A stretch of DNA of 64,000 bases from an uncultured Schlesneria sp. (GCA_903858935.1 CAIOKO010000003.1:1-64000), one strand, 5' to 3'. Positions 11,250 through 20,811 are shown, counted from the stretch's first letter. Made by a program: numbers and translations. Notes: generated by a model not told the origin, from the letters alone.

Positions 11250-11436
11250 ATTCTGTTTCCAGAGGGAGAGACGAGATCGAATTGGAAATCGCTATATTTG
11301 TCACGGCGAACAAACCGGGTGTCAATACCGGGCCATCTTTGTCGAGATGTTTCGCGTTATTGCCGAAGCCACTGCGTCTCCGAAGACTGCGACGCCGTGG
11401 CGCAAGATCCTCACAAGCGCCGCCGAAGACAGTGTT

Positions 11437-12810
11437 TTACTCGTGTCGTAAAGCTTCAATCGGGTCCATTCGTGCGGCAGATCGCGCGGGATAAATACCG
11501 AAGATGACACCGATCGTGACAGAGATGCCAAACGCGACGGGAAGACTCCAGAGAGCAACCTGTGGTTCCATGTCCGAAAAGATCTTTGCCATCGGCGATT
11601 CACCCGAAGACCGGTCAAGTACGTAATTGTGGACAACGTGTTTAATGAAGAAAAATGCAAATGGAGTCGCGAGTCCCATCAGGATTCCAATAACGCCCCC
11701 CGACCCCGAAAGCACGATTGTTTCTGTCAGGAATTGATTGATGATGTCCCGTTGACGCGCGCCCAGTGCTCGGCGTATTCCGATCTCGCGAGTACGTTCG
11801 GTCACGGTGGCGAGCATGATATTCATGATCCCGATTCCGCCGACCACAAGACTGATCGCAGCGATCGACCCGAGGACGATGTTGAAAATCTGACGGATTT
11901 GGTCGGCCTGACGTAAGAGTTCCAATGGCACGATCACGTCATAATCGGGTTTGCCGGCATGCGATCGTTTCAATGATTCTTTGACGACTTCTGAGGTGGG
12001 CACGACGTCTTCGCGATTTTTGACTTTCAGCGTAATCTGATTCAGTTCGACCTGCTCTGCGGAAAATGTTCCGCTCATTCGAGTGAAGATCGTATCACCG
12101 ATCCGGCTGCGGAATGTGCTCAGCGGGATGTAGATATCCTTGTTGAATTCCTGCCCTGACATGCTGCCACCAATTGCGGCTGATGACGTGCGGGACCGCA
12201 TGACTCCGACGACCATGTATCGCGCATTGCGAACGAGAACGGACTGGCCGATGGGATCTTCGAACGGGAACAAGGTCGACGCCGTTTCAGCACCGAGCAC
12301 GGCGACATTCGCGACTTCGGCTTCGTCTTCGTCGCTGAGGAAGCGTCCTCGAAGTACGGCCAGATGGTTCATATCCAGATATTCTGTCGTGCTGCCGACA
12401 AGTCGAACATTCAGCGTTCGTTGCAGATATCGGGCCTCGCTGGGGATTTCTCGCATCCGAACAGCACCCGTAATCGTGGAAAGCGTTTTTGTCAGCAGAT
12501 CGTAATCGGTTCTCAAGAGCCCATATTGTGGAACGACAAAACCACGGCTGCCGCCGCGGCTGCTACCACCACCGCCGGACGATTGAGAATCAGCAGGTGG
12601 CTTAACCGTGACAATGATGATGTTCGTGGCACCAAGTGCAAGAACCTGTTGTTGTGCTTGTGCACTGGCCCCTTCGCCAATCGCGAGCATCGCGATCACG
12701 GAAAACACACCAAAAACAATCCCCAGCATGGTGAGGCCCGAGCGCAGCTTATGCAGCAGCAGGCTTTTCATTGCCAGACGAATTGTGCGGATTGTTTCGG
12801 AAAATAGCAT
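11437..12810 (-). CDS. ABC transporter permease, MacB/FtsX type
   Basis: The 457-residue protein has the MacB permease plan: one N-terminal membrane helix (about 25-47, [20 protein letters not shown]), a periplasmic MacB_PCD domain of about 260 residues, and three C-terminal helices in an FtsX domain with the family signature [15 protein letters not shown]. The C-terminus ends [18 protein letters not shown], typical of this family. Such permeases couple cytoplasmic ATP hydrolysis to extraction or export of lipids, peptides or drugs. A Gly/Ser-rich insertion at about 77-93 in the periplasmic part is unusual. No ABC ATPase or membrane-fusion protein is adjacent, so the partners must be encoded elsewhere. 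It follows NAD kinase by 64 nt on the same strand. The substrate is unknown. Confidence 0.9.
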   Translation of the reverse strand: MLFSETIRTIRLAMKSLLLHKLRSGLTMLGIVFGVFSVIAMLAIGEGASAQAQQQVLALGATNIIIVTVKPPADSQSSGGGGSSRGGSRGFVVPQYGLLRTDYDLLTKTLSTITGAVRMREIPSEARYLQRTLNVRLVGSTTEYLDMNHLAVLRGRFLSDEDEAEVANVAVLGAETASTLFPFEDPIGQSVLVRNARYMVVGVMRSRTSSAAIGGSMSGQEFNKDIYIPLSTFRSRIGDTIFTRMSGTFSAEQVELNQITLKVKNREDVVPTSEVVKESLKRSHAGKPDYDVIVPLELLRQADQIRQIFNIVLGSIAAISLVVGGIGIMNIMLATVTERTREIGIRRALGARQRDIINQFLTETIVLSGSGGVIGILMGLATPFAFFFIKHVVHNYVLDRSSGESPMAKIFSDMEPQVALWSLPVAFGISVTIGVIFGIYPARSAARMDPIEALRHE

Positions 12811-12874
12811 GTCACGCTCGGGTGAAAAAGGAATCAGAAACGACGAATCCGGAAATCAATCAACAACACGTTGT

Positions 12875-13783
12875 TCATTCTTTGGTTTGGGATCGTACCA
12901 GATTTTCGCGGTTTTCGAATTCCGGTTGCCCGCCCCAGCCGAGTTTGCGATGCAGCGTGGCATAGTAACTGTGATCGAGCAACCGGGCGAGCTGAAAGTT
13001 GACAGCGGCTTTTCGAATTTCAATTCGATCACCAGGCTGCAACAGCCTTTTAATCTGACCGTCGATAACGAGGGTTGCCCCTTCTGGAATTTCAGGTGCC
13101 GTTAATGTGTAAACGCAATCGGCTCGATCGACCAGTGGGCGGTTGGTTAAGGTATGCGGACAAACAGGGGTGATGACAAACGCTTGCAGGTCTTGCCGAA
13201 GCAACGGCCCCCCCGCTGCCAGGCTATGAGCCGTCGAACCGACAGGTGTGCTGACAATTAAACCATCGCAACGATAGGTCGTTACCGGCTCACCGTCGAT
13301 CGCCAGGTTGATATGCAAAATGCGTAACGCCGATCCTGACAGGATCGAGACTTCGTTCAGCCCTAGATATTTCTCTTGCGAGCCGTCGTCGCGGAGCAGT
13401 CGGCACTCAAACATCAGGTGATTGATCACCTGATATTCTCTCGCCAGGAATCGAGGAAACTTTTCTTGAAATTCGTTCGGAGACAAATCAGCGAGAAACC
13501 CGAGTCGTCCCAGATTAACTCCCAGAATCGGCCTCTGGTGAGATCCCAGCTGTCGACAGGTTCGCAGGATGGTCCCGTCACCGCCGAGGACAATCACGAT
13601 ATCCGTCTGCTGGCGACCGAGTTTCAATTCGTCCGGTGAGCCGAATACCCGCAGCTTCACTCCTGGTTGCCGTTCCAGGAATTCGATGATGGATGCACGA
13701 ATGGATTCAACCACGTCCCCGTCGGAGCGGCTGGTCAGTGCCAGGCGAAGTGGAGTCGGGTTTGGCATCAGTCGAATTTTCAC
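12875..13783 (-). CDS. nadK: NAD kinase
   Basis: The 302-residue product phosphorylates NAD to NADP in the cytoplasm. The diagnostic GGDGT motif is at 67-71 within IVLGGDGTILR; GVNLGRLGFL, LNEVSI, YRCDGLIVSTPVGSTAHSLAAGGPL and ITPVCPHTL follow in the family order. The length matches bacterial NadK. The start is GTG at 13783, supported by AGGGGG about 10 nt upstream; the ATG at 13785 is out of frame and hits TGA at once, and the internal ATG at 13768 has no ribosome-binding site. It is transcribed toward the permease gene and divergently from the thioredoxin-like gene at 14061. Confidence 0.96.
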   Translation of the reverse strand: MKIRLMPNPTPLRLALTSRSDGDVVESIRASIIEFLERQPGVKLRVFGSPDELKLGRQQTDIVIVLGGDGTILRTCRQLGSHQRPILGVNLGRLGFLADLSPNEFQEKFPRFLAREYQVINHLMFECRLLRDDGSQEKYLGLNEVSILSGSALRILHINLAIDGEPVTTYRCDGLIVSTPVGSTAHSLAAGGPLLRQDLQAFVITPVCPHTLTNRPLVDRADCVYTLTAPEIPEGATLVIDGQIKRLLQPGDRIEIRKAAVNFQLARLLDHSYYATLHRKLGWGGQPEFENRENLVRSQTKE

Positions 13784-14060
13784 ATACGTTTGTCCCCCTG
13801 ATGTTGTTTGAACAAAATGGGGATCAGGAAAGAGCAGTCAGCGGCAGGTTACTGTGTCGGCAATTGCAGTCTGCCATCATAACCGCGTCGTTCGGGTCAC
13901 CGTGAGTCAAATCTTTAGGAAAGATGTCCCTGAAATCGGAAAACTTGCGGTTCCTCGACGATCGGGTGGAGTTGTGTACAATATACCGAGTGGGGTGGTC
14001 GTGCTGTTTGCCGACACCAAGAGGCTTCGGAATTTGATCTGTTCGACGGAGGAATTATCG

Positions 14061-14615
14061 ATGAAGAAGTGTTTCGCAGCGTGTGCAGCCGTGTTGGTTG
14101 TTTCGGCAAGTCTGGCGCTGGCCGCCGAGATTCAATCGGGTCTGGAAAAAGGAAAAGGTGTTCCTGCTTTCAATGTGAAAGACGTCACGGGTCCTAACAA
14201 AGACGGCGAAGAACTGTGCTATCGATGCCGATACGGCAACCAGCCCGTCATTAGCGTTTTCGCTAAGGAAATGACGGAAGAAGTCGCACAACTGTCCAAA
14301 GAACTCGACAATGTTGTCGCGAAGAACCGTGATCAGAAAATGGCCGGTTTCGTTGTCGTCATGACCGAAGAACCGGAAAAAGCAGAAGCCAGCCTGACCG
14401 CTGCTGCTGCCAAGCACAAGATCAGCCAGATGCCGCTCACCACGTTTAAAGGAACCAGCGGACCTTCCGGCTACAAGATCAACACCAAGGCTGACGTCAC
14501 TGTCATGATGTGGGTCGAAGGTAAGGTCAAGGTCAGTCAGGGGCTCAGCAAAGGCGATCTTAACAAAGAAACGATTGCCAAACTGGTCAGCGAAACGAAA
14601 ACCATTCTCGAGTAG
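14061..14615 (+). CDS. Secreted thioredoxin-fold protein of planctomycete type
   Basis: The 184-residue product starts at an ATG with GGAGGA eight bases upstream; the longer open frame to 13854 is rejected. Residues 1-21 are a signal peptide ending ALA-A. The mature part begins with a PAFNVKDVTGPNKDGE segment and a CxxC at Cys53-Cys56 (LCYRCRYG), then alternating beta and alpha segments suggestive of a thioredoxin/peroxiredoxin-like fold (PVISVFAKEM, GFVVVMTEEP). I have seen similar proteins in planctomycetes but know no assigned reaction. The tyrosine and arginine between the cysteines are unlike WCGPC of true thioredoxins, so redox activity is not certain. The gene is monocistronic, ended by the strong terminator at 14649. 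Confidence 0.8.
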   Translation: MKKCFAACAAVLVVSASLALAAEIQSGLEKGKGVPAFNVKDVTGPNKDGEELCYRCRYGNQPVISVFAKEMTEEVAQLSKELDNVVAKNRDQKMAGFVVVMTEEPEKAEASLTAAAAKHKISQMPLTTFKGTSGPSGYKINTKADVTVMMWVEGKVKVSQGLSKGDLNKETIAKLVSETKTILE

Positions 14616-14648
14616 TTTTCTGAGTTGACTCTCGTTAATTTGAATTTG

Positions 14649-14684
14649 CACCCCATGTTGGCAACAACATTGGGTGTTTTCGTT
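14649..14684 (+). terminator. Rho-independent terminator of the thioredoxin-like gene
   Basis: CACCCCATGTTG (14649-14660) pairs with CAACATTGGGTG (14665-14676) around a GCAA tetraloop, with one mismatch. TTTTCGTTT follows. It lies 34 nt after the 14615 stop. Confidence 0.85.
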
Positions 14685-14709
14685 TGGCGGCTTGACGATG
14701 AGTCGCCTT

Positions 14710-14869
14710 CGTTTAACCGCGCCTCGCAGAGAAGCGAGTACTGCGGAAGTTGAGGCGAAAACCGAGGCGTCATTTCTCGTTATGGCGTTGCGAAAAGTCA
14801 GGGATGGGGCAACGCTCGAGGAGATCGGATGGACGCCGATCCCCCTGCGCCGCAGGCTACGGGTTAAAC
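14710..14869. repeat. 160-bp interspersed repeat, copy 1 (GTTTAACC ends)
   Basis: The segment begins with GTTTAACCGCGC and ends with GGCTACGGGTTAAAC, so its ends are inverted copies of GTTTAACC. It shares long blocks with the copy at 14887 (CGTTGCGAAAAGTCA, GGACGCCGATCC, GGCTACGGGTTAAAC). It has no coding content I can support. A short non-autonomous element or REP-like repeat is the likely nature. Confidence 0.75.
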
Positions 14870-14886
14870 GAAGCAGCCGTTTTCGT

Positions 14887-15047
14887 CGTTTAACCGCGCA
14901 TCGAAGAGAAGCGGGAATAGAGCGGCGGAAATGCCATCAACCGAGGTGTCATTTCTCATTGAGGCGTTGCGAAAAGTCACGGCTGGGGCAACGCCTGAAG
15001 AGATCGCTGGACGCCGATCCGCCTGCGCCGCTGGCTACGGGTTAAAC
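14887..15047. repeat. 160-bp interspersed repeat, copy 2 (GTTTAACC ends)
   Basis: This is a diverged second copy offset by 177 bp from copy 1, with the same orientation and the same GTTTAACC...GGTTAAAC ends. Blocks such as GTGTCATTTCTCATTGAGGC differ from copy 1 by scattered substitutions, so the duplication is not recent or is under little constraint. It sits between the terminator at 14649 and the convergent 3' end of the YjbQ-family gene. Confidence 0.75.
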
Positions 15048-15061
15048 TATGTATTTGTCGC

Positions 15062-15487
15062 CTACCTTGAATCACCCTGCATCGTCAGCACCAGCGATCG
15101 CTGACCTCCGTGATTGCGATGTTCACACAGGTAAATCCCCTGCCACGTTCCTAGGCACAACTTTCCTGAATTGATTGGAATCATCAGGGAACTGCCCAAA
15201 AGTGACGATTTGACATGAGCGGGCATGTCGTCTGGTCCCTCGCACGTATGGACGTACGGGAAATCTTCCGGGGCGATTGCATTGAACGAGGCTTCAAGGT
15301 CTCGCGGGACGTCGGGGTCGGCGTTTTCGTTGATCGATAACGAGGCCGAAGTATGCTGGATGAAGACATGCAGCAGCCCGACGTTCACTGATGACAGTTC
15401 GGGGACTGCCTGAAGCACATGCGATGTGATCAGATGGAAACCACGTCGAAACGGTGGTAATTTCAGCTGCGTTTGGTGCCAGCCCAT
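15062..15487 (-). CDS. YjbQ/UPF0047 family protein
   Basis: The 141-residue product matches the YjbQ (UPF0047) family, whose members have a compact beta-rich fold and have been reported to have weak thiamine-phosphate-synthase-like activity; the real role is unsettled. Visible hallmarks are LLHVFIQHTSASLSINENAD, the acidic/histidine positions in YVHTCEGPDDMPAHVKSSLLG, and the C-terminal GTWQGIYLCEHRNHGG. The conserved His and Glu residues are those usually associated with the metal/active site. Length is typical. It starts 9 nt after the stop of the 15497-16012 gene and is thus probably its operon partner. No strong ribosome-binding site precedes the ATG, which fits translational coupling. 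Confidence 0.9.
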   Translation of the reverse strand: MGWHQTQLKLPPFRRGFHLITSHVLQAVPELSSVNVGLLHVFIQHTSASLSINENADPDVPRDLEASFNAIAPEDFPYVHTCEGPDDMPAHVKSSLLGSSLMIPINSGKLCLGTWQGIYLCEHRNHGGQRSLVLTMQGDSR

Positions 15488-15496
15488 GACTTGTTC

Positions 15497-16012
15497 TTAA
15501 GAATCGAGGGTTCGGCTCGAGAAACTGCTGTCTGCTCGACGTACCCATTCGACGGGTGGATCAAGACGAGCAACATTGATATGAATTTCACCGAGAATTT
15601 CGAGCACTCGTTCCATCGGAACTCCTGCATCGCGAGCCCACTCGATCACTTCCAGATCATTGATCACGCGGCGACGGTCAGTTTTCATTAATTCGAGTAT
15701 GACCAGCACCAGGCGGTCATTCTCAAGAATCGGTCGCAAGACTTTGGCAAAGTCTTCGTGCGAGAATTCGTACCAGCGATGCACCCCTTCGACATGCTCG
15801 ATACGTCGCCAGCGGCAGAACCGCCACCAGAAACGTTTCAGCCAGTCAGCGACGGCAGCTTGTCCGACATCGCGTTTTGCCTTTTCGCTTTCAATCCACT
15901 TGTGACGCTCGATCTCTAGCCATGCCATAGGAAGCAAGCTGGAAACATTTGTTGCCAGCCAACACTGGTCTGGGAGCGATTCATCAGGGGCTGGGTCAGA
16001 CGGTGAGTGCAT
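15497..16012 (-). CDS. Hypothetical cytoplasmic protein
   Basis: The 171-residue product is not one I recognise. The start at 16012 is chosen because GAAGGAGGA ends 8 nt before this ATG; the longer frame to 16030 would place the start inside that ribosome-binding site. The protein is rich in Trp and charged residues (WLKRFWWRFCRWRRIEHVEG), has no signal peptide or membrane helix, and ends in a helix-rich part (INDLEVIEWARDAGVPMERV) that could be a small helical domain. It is first in a two-gene unit with the YjbQ-family gene and is preceded by a plausible promoter. Confidence 0.75.
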   Translation of the reverse strand: MHSPSDPAPDESLPDQCWLATNVSSLLPMAWLEIERHKWIESEKAKRDVGQAAVADWLKRFWWRFCRWRRIEHVEGVHRWYEFSHEDFAKVLRPILENDRLVLVILELMKTDRRRVINDLEVIEWARDAGVPMERVLEILGEIHINVARLDPPVEWVRRADSSFSSRTLDS

Positions 16013-16038
16013 TCGTCGTTCCTCCTTCACATTTCAAA

Positions 16039-16066
16039 ACTATACTCTATTGGAAAGAATAGGCAA
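16039..16066 (-). promoter_or_regulatory. Candidate sigma-70-type promoter for the 16012 unit
   Basis: On the minus strand TTGCCT (16066-16061) and TATAGT (16044-16039) are separated by 16 nt. They lie about 27 nt before the start codon, with the GGAGG site between. Planctomycete promoters are poorly characterised, so this is tentative. Confidence 0.4.
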
Positions 16067-16229
16067 CCTTTATTTGACTTGATTTCGCACGGAAGCTCTG
16101 AAGTTGTTTGAGTTTTGAATTGCCAAATAGGTTACTGTGACATTGCCGGAGGAGGCATGCGATTGTACATATGAGATTTTATCTCGCTGAATTGCTGGTT
16201 GTCGTTGCCCGACAGAAGGATCGAATTTT

Positions 16230-16424
16230 ATGAAGCTTGTGACAGGCGGATTGCTGATATTGGCTGCCGAACACGCGTATGCACATGCGCAACTCGTCCA
16301 GTTTCCGAATCATGAGTCTGCTGCGGCCGTACTGGTTCCGGGGAGCTTCGTTCTTTTGGGTATGGGCGTTTTGCTGTTAGTGTGGGGGCTGCTGACAGAA
16401 GCACGGACTTCTGGAAAATCGTGA
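16230..16424 (+). CDS. 64-residue membrane protein paired with a TPR/UnbV protein (copy 1)
   Basis: This small protein has an N-terminal hydrophobic segment (about 3-18) and a second helix (about 33-57, VLVPGSFVLLGMGVLLLVWGLL) with a short basic tail. Between them is AEHAYAHAQLVQFPNHE. A second 64-residue protein at 30410-30604 has the same layout and the related motif SEQAFSHSLLIGFPHQA, giving a shared [AS]E[HQ]A[YF][AS]H...FP pattern. Both precede a TPR/FG-GAP/UnbV gene of almost identical length. The ATG has AAGGA about 9 nt upstream. I know no described family. It could be a two-helix inner-membrane protein, or a cleaved precursor with the site after AYA. Confidence 0.75.
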   Translation: MKLVTGGLLILAAEHAYAHAQLVQFPNHESAAAVLVPGSFVLLGMGVLLLVWGLLTEARTSGKS

Positions 16425-16453
16425 CGATCCTGAAATAATGAAAAGACCAATTG

Positions 16454-19450
16454 ATGCTCAAAAGATCCTGGATTCCGTCAAGCGTGGAATACGGACTGGT
16501 CGCGATTGGGGTCTGCCTGGTCCTGATCGGTGGAGCGGTTTGTGTCCAGCCTGAATTGTTTCCTAAGGCTGATCAACGGTTGCTCAAAACGTTGCTCGCA
16601 GCAATCGAAGTCCGTCGTTCAGATGCATACGATCTTGCTCAAGAATATCTCAAACGTCCTGAATCTGGTCCATTCGGAATCGCGCTGGCGGCAGATGCGG
16701 CGGCCGTGAACTTCGAAAACGACGCGGCGATTGAGCATTATCGAAAGCTGCCGAAAGATGGTGGAAAATGGGAGTTTCTGGCCGAAATGGGACTCGCCAG
16801 ACGCTGCGAAGTCACCGGTCGCCTGACCGACGAAGAACGGCATTTGCGTCGTGCGCTTGAGTTGTTTCCGTATCACGTTGAAGCCAGTTCAAGGCTGAGT
16901 CACGTCTTGCAGGTCGCGGGTCGAAACTGGGAGGGCGTTTCCCCCTTCTTTGACCAGATTCGTCGTGGTAAATGTCGTGGTGATGAGCTGTTGGGGATCG
17001 CAGCTCCCGAACGTTTCTTTCGGGCGGATGAACATCTCGAAGAATTGGGGCTGGCTGCCAATCCGCCTGAGATCATGATTAAACTGGCTGACGCCAGACG
17101 CGCGATTTACGAGAATCGACAGGCAGACGCCGAGAAACTGCTGCGCGATGTCATCCATGTGATGCCGCAGCTGGGAGAAGCACAGGGGAGGCTCGGTCGA
17201 ATCATCTATGACCGAGGCGATGAAGCGGAATTTCTAAAGTGGCGCGGCCAGTTGCCAAGTGATGCCCAGAATCATCCTGAGGTCTGGTTTGTACAGGGGA
17301 TGCAGGCACGCCGACTCGGTTTGATTGAGGGAGCAACAAGGTGCTTTCTGGAAACATTATACCTGTCTCCCAACCATCTGGCAGCGAATGTGCAAATTGC
17401 AGGATGTCTCGATCAGCAAAAGCAGTCTGAACTGGCGAAAGAGTTTGTGCAGCGGGCGGAAAAACTTGCCAATGTTGAATCACTATTAAATTTGCTGCGA
17501 AAAGATGTTGATCCCGAATTAATGAAGCGGGTTATCTCGGCCTGTGGCGAATTGGGTCGGTTCTGGGAGGCGGCTGGATGGACGTATGTCATGACGCATC
17601 TTCCAGGCGTTTCCAGCTCGCGGACACACCAGGATCTGAGAAATTGGTTGCATAAAGTCGAGCGGGATCCCAATCTGGTTTCGATGAAATTCAATCCGGC
17701 GGCCAGACTTCGGAGATCAGACTTTCGTGAACCACGCTGGGGGGCGCCTTTGGGTTCGAGCAGCTTTTCAAATCAACGCGAGGGGAATGCGCCGTCAAAC
17801 GGGACTGATGAGATCCCCTGGTCGTTTCAAGAGGAGGCGGCGAGGGTCGGAATCACTTTCAATTATTTCGAAGGAACAACAGAGGAAACTCGGTTACAGC
17901 ATATTTTCAATGTTGTCGGAGGTGGTGTCGCGGCGTTGGACTACGACCTGGATGGCTTATGTGACGTCTATCTGGCTCAGGCGAATAATTGGCGAGATCC
18001 AACACCACAGCCTGGTTATACAGATCGCCTGTTTCGTAATGTCGACGGGCGTTTTGTCGATGTCACCACGCTTGCGGGAACGGATGATTCAAGCTTTTCA
18101 CACGGCGCGACAGCCGGCGACTTCGATCAGGATGGCTTTTCAGATGTGTACGTTGGCAATCTTGGGCCGAATCGTCTTTACCGGAATAACGGCGACGGAA
18201 CCTTCAGTGATGTGACATCGAATTCCGGCGTAGCGGGTAACGAATGGACCACGAGCAGCGTTTTTGCCGACTTCAGCGGAGATGGACTGCCAGACCTTTA
18301 CGTGGCGAATTATTCGCTCATGGAAGAGACCGCAAAAAAGGAATGCAAACATAATACGGGTGAGCCGATGGCGTGTACGCCCGATGTATTGACGGCCGAG
18401 TTTCACCGCCTGTATTTGAATGAAGGGGATGGGCGATTTCGCGATATCACCAGCGAATCAGGAATGCGAATTCCCAATGGCCGAGGTTTAGGGTTGGTTG
18501 CGTGGGACTTCGGTGGTGACGGTCGTTTAGGGCTGTTTGTGGCTAATGACACAAGCCCGAATTTCTTGTTTATTAATTTGGGAACCGGCGAAGACGGGGT
18601 CCCGAAATTTCGAGAAGAAGGAGCCGTCCGTGGGGTGGCCTATGATGCTGATGGTAACGCCCAGGCTTGCATGGGGGTCGCCGCTGGTGACGCGAACGGT
18701 GATGGACAGCTTGACATGTATATCACCAATTTCTTCGGAGAATCAGACACGCTGTATATGCAAAAAGCGGATGGTTTTTTTGACGATCGGACACGACCAT
18801 TTACTTTGCGGGATGCCGGCTTCTGGACGCTCGGATTTGGGTGTCAATTTGCGGATCTGGATGGCGATGGATGGGATGATTTAATCGCAACGAATGGTCA
18901 CGTCGATCAACGCTCGTCTCGTGGCGACGAAGATCGAATGCCCCCTCAAGTATTCCGAAACCTTCAGGGAAAGCGATTTGAAGAAATTCCTGGAACAAAA
19001 TTGGGGCCGTTCTTTCAACGGCGTTACCTTGGACGTGGTCTGGCCACTCTTGACTGGAATCGCGATGGGAAAACTGATGTTGCGATTTCACATTTGCATT
19101 CCCCTTTTGCTCTCGTGACAAATCAGACGAAGCCAAATGGAACTCCTTTAGTCATTAAGCTGGTGGGGCGAACCGGGGCTCGCGAACCCACCGGTGCGAT
19201 TGTTCGAGTTCAAACAGACTCGCGCGTTATGTTCCGGCTACTGACGGCAGGCAATGGTTACTTGTCCACTAATGAGCGCCGTCTAGTGTTCGCAATTCCC
19301 AAGGGTGAACAAGTGAGGCAACTAGACGTTAAATGGCCGTGTGGCACAATGCAACACTGGGGGGTTATCAAGGCGGGTCAAGAGATTTTACTGATCGAAG
19401 GGGATGAAGCTCCGATTTTTCTTTTTCAATTTTACGATGAGCATCAGTAA
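16454..19450 (+). CDS. TPR / FG-GAP repeat / ASPIC-UnbV protein (copy 1)
   Basis: The 998-residue product has one N-terminal membrane helix (about 11-31) and is otherwise exported. Residues about 50-420 are helical TPR-type repeats (for example DAEKLLRDVIHVMPQLGEAQ). From about 455 come FG-GAP/VCBS-like repeats that carry calcium-type loops: DYDLDGLCDVYLAQ, GDFDQDGFSDVYVGNL, ADFSGDGLPDLYVANY, GDANGDGQLDMYITNF. The C-terminus is an ASPIC/UnbV domain (TAGNGYLSTNERRLVFAIP, VKWPCGTMQHW). Such CRTAC1-type proteins are abundant in planctomycetes; their role is probably surface or periplasmic binding, but it is unproven. TTG at 16451 is an alternative start. It follows the 64-residue gene by 29 nt. 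The paralogue at 27414-30413 is 999 residues with the same architecture. Confidence 0.92.
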   Translation: MLKRSWIPSSVEYGLVAIGVCLVLIGGAVCVQPELFPKADQRLLKTLLAAIEVRRSDAYDLAQEYLKRPESGPFGIALAADAAAVNFENDAAIEHYRKLPKDGGKWEFLAEMGLARRCEVTGRLTDEERHLRRALELFPYHVEASSRLSHVLQVAGRNWEGVSPFFDQIRRGKCRGDELLGIAAPERFFRADEHLEELGLAANPPEIMIKLADARRAIYENRQADAEKLLRDVIHVMPQLGEAQGRLGRIIYDRGDEAEFLKWRGQLPSDAQNHPEVWFVQGMQARRLGLIEGATRCFLETLYLSPNHLAANVQIAGCLDQQKQSELAKEFVQRAEKLANVESLLNLLRKDVDPELMKRVISACGELGRFWEAAGWTYVMTHLPGVSSSRTHQDLRNWLHKVERDPNLVSMKFNPAARLRRSDFREPRWGAPLGSSSFSNQREGNAPSNGTDEIPWSFQEEAARVGITFNYFEGTTEETRLQHIFNVVGGGVAALDYDLDGLCDVYLAQANNWRDPTPQPGYTDRLFRNVDGRFVDVTTLAGTDDSSFSHGATAGDFDQDGFSDVYVGNLGPNRLYRNNGDGTFSDVTSNSGVAGNEWTTSSVFADFSGDGLPDLYVANYSLMEETAKKECKHNTGEPMACTPDVLTAEFHRLYLNEGDGRFRDITSESGMRIPNGRGLGLVAWDFGGDGRLGLFVANDTSPNFLFINLGTGEDGVPKFREEGAVRGVAYDADGNAQACMGVAAGDANGDGQLDMYITNFFGESDTLYMQKADGFFDDRTRPFTLRDAGFWTLGFGCQFADLDGDGWDDLIATNGHVDQRSSRGDEDRMPPQVFRNLQGKRFEEIPGTKLGPFFQRRYLGRGLATLDWNRDGKTDVAISHLHSPFALVTNQTKPNGTPLVIKLVGRTGAREPTGAIVRVQTDSRVMFRLLTAGNGYLSTNERRLVFAIPKGEQVRQLDVKWPCGTMQHWGVIKAGQEILLIEGDEAPIFLFQFYDEHQ

Positions 19451-19505
19451 ACATACTCTCACTTTCGTAAACCTTTAAAATCTCGAATCAAAACTTATTT
19501 GACTA

Positions 19506-19534
19506 TTGCATTCAAGGCTTTCTTTGCCGATAAT
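19506..19534 (+). promoter_or_regulatory. Candidate promoter for the DUF1559 gene
   Basis: TTGCAT (19506-19511) and GATAAT (19529-19534) are separated by 17 nt, about 165 nt before the start codon at 19699. Spacing and sequence fit a sigma-70-type promoter with a long leader. No experiment supports it. Confidence 0.4.
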
Positions 19535-19698
19535 TAATTGATCTTAATATTCTGTGACGGCGATTCTGCATCGTATCGGTTGACTTTTCTCTGGTAATTT
19601 TTGCTCGGTCATGAGCATGTTCAATTCTGCTGTCTTGCACTTTTGTGCGTAGTTAATGTGGTTTGGATATTTCTTCGTTTACTTTTAGGAGATTTTTC

Positions 19699-20709
19699 AT
19701 GCGTCGACGTGGTTTCACTTTGATTGAATTGCTGGTGGTGATTGCGATCATCGCCGTCCTCATCGCGTTGCTGTTGCCTGCTGTTCAGCAGGCGCGAGAA
19801 GCAGCGCGGCGAACGCAGTGCAAAAATAACCTCAAACAAATGGGGTTAGCGATGCACAATTATCATGATACTTATAACGGTTTTCCAAACGGAAATATTG
19901 CTTCTTCACAGGGTGGTTGGGGAATTTCCTGGTACATTCGGATTCTGCCTTACGTCGATCAGGCACCCGTATACAACAAGATTAACTTTTCGGGGACTCA
20001 TCCTGGTTGGAGTTGCTGCGGTGACGCCGTTGGGCAGGCGAATGGCGACGTGATTCGCGGAATTCGTTTTGCCTTTACGGTTTGTCCTTCCAGTCCACTG
20101 AATGACCTGCGGGATTCAGGTGGCGGTGCTACTGAACATCCACAATACTACGGAATCATGGGTTCAACGGATGGGGATGGATTTACGAATCCAGCAAGCC
20201 GTAAAGCAGTTTGCTGTGGCTGCTGCGGTAACCAGGCTGCGACCGGTCTGATCAGCAGCGGTGGCATGCTGGTTCCTCTCGACAGCAAGAAGATCAGGGA
20301 TGTCGCAGACGGAACGTCCAATCAGTTGCTTGTTGGCGAATCTTCGATGTTCGTCCTCGACGTACCGAATGGAAGTCGGACGGTTGACGTGCAAGGTGTG
20401 CATGGGATGCTGATGGGCGGCCCAAACCTTACTTCGATTGATACGTGCAATGGCTGTAATTTTGAACGACAGTTCAACCTGACGACTGTTCGGTATGCTC
20501 CAAACGCTCCCGCTGTTAACAACAACGCCTCATGGCCGGGTGTTGACGACAATTTTGGTATTAACAAGCCATTAAACTCCGCACACACTGGTGGCGTGCA
20601 TGTTTTACTTTGTGATGGAACCGTCCGTTTCATCAGCAATAACATTGACATGCAGACTTTGCGAAGACTGAGTACCCGAGACGACGGTCAGCCAATCGGT
20701 GATTTCTAA
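19699..20709 (+). CDS. DUF1559 pseudopilin-like protein
   Basis: The 336-residue product starts with [12 protein letters not shown], a type IV prepilin/pseudopilin leader with cleavage expected between Gly5 and Phe6, followed by the hydrophobic N-terminal helix. The sequence [19 protein letters not shown] after the helix and the C-terminal [17 protein letters not shown] are hallmarks of the DUF1559 family, expanded in planctomycetes. The middle has a cysteine cluster (VCCGCCGN and CNGCNFE), which may bind metal or form disulfides. The start at 19699 is set by AGGAG 8 nt upstream. It probably forms surface or periplasmic fibres, or pseudopilins of a type II-like system; the function is not known. 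It is followed by the usual small lipoprotein partner. Confidence 0.93.
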   Translation: MRRRGFTLIELLVVIAIIAVLIALLLPAVQQAREAARRTQCKNNLKQMGLAMHNYHDTYNGFPNGNIASSQGGWGISWYIRILPYVDQAPVYNKINFSGTHPGWSCCGDAVGQANGDVIRGIRFAFTVCPSSPLNDLRDSGGGATEHPQYYGIMGSTDGDGFTNPASRKAVCCGCCGNQAATGLISSGGMLVPLDSKKIRDVADGTSNQLLVGESSMFVLDVPNGSRTVDVQGVHGMLMGGPNLTSIDTCNGCNFERQFNLTTVRYAPNAPAVNNNASWPGVDDNFGINKPLNSAHTGGVHVLLCDGTVRFISNNIDMQTLRRLSTRDDGQPIGDF

Positions 20710-20811
20710 TTAAAATGTCGGATCTGTTTTTTAATCCGTGGGATCTCTCAATGGGGTCCTGCGGTATTTCGTTTATTTCATTCGTTTGATTTTTGAATAA
20801 GAGAGTCGTTT

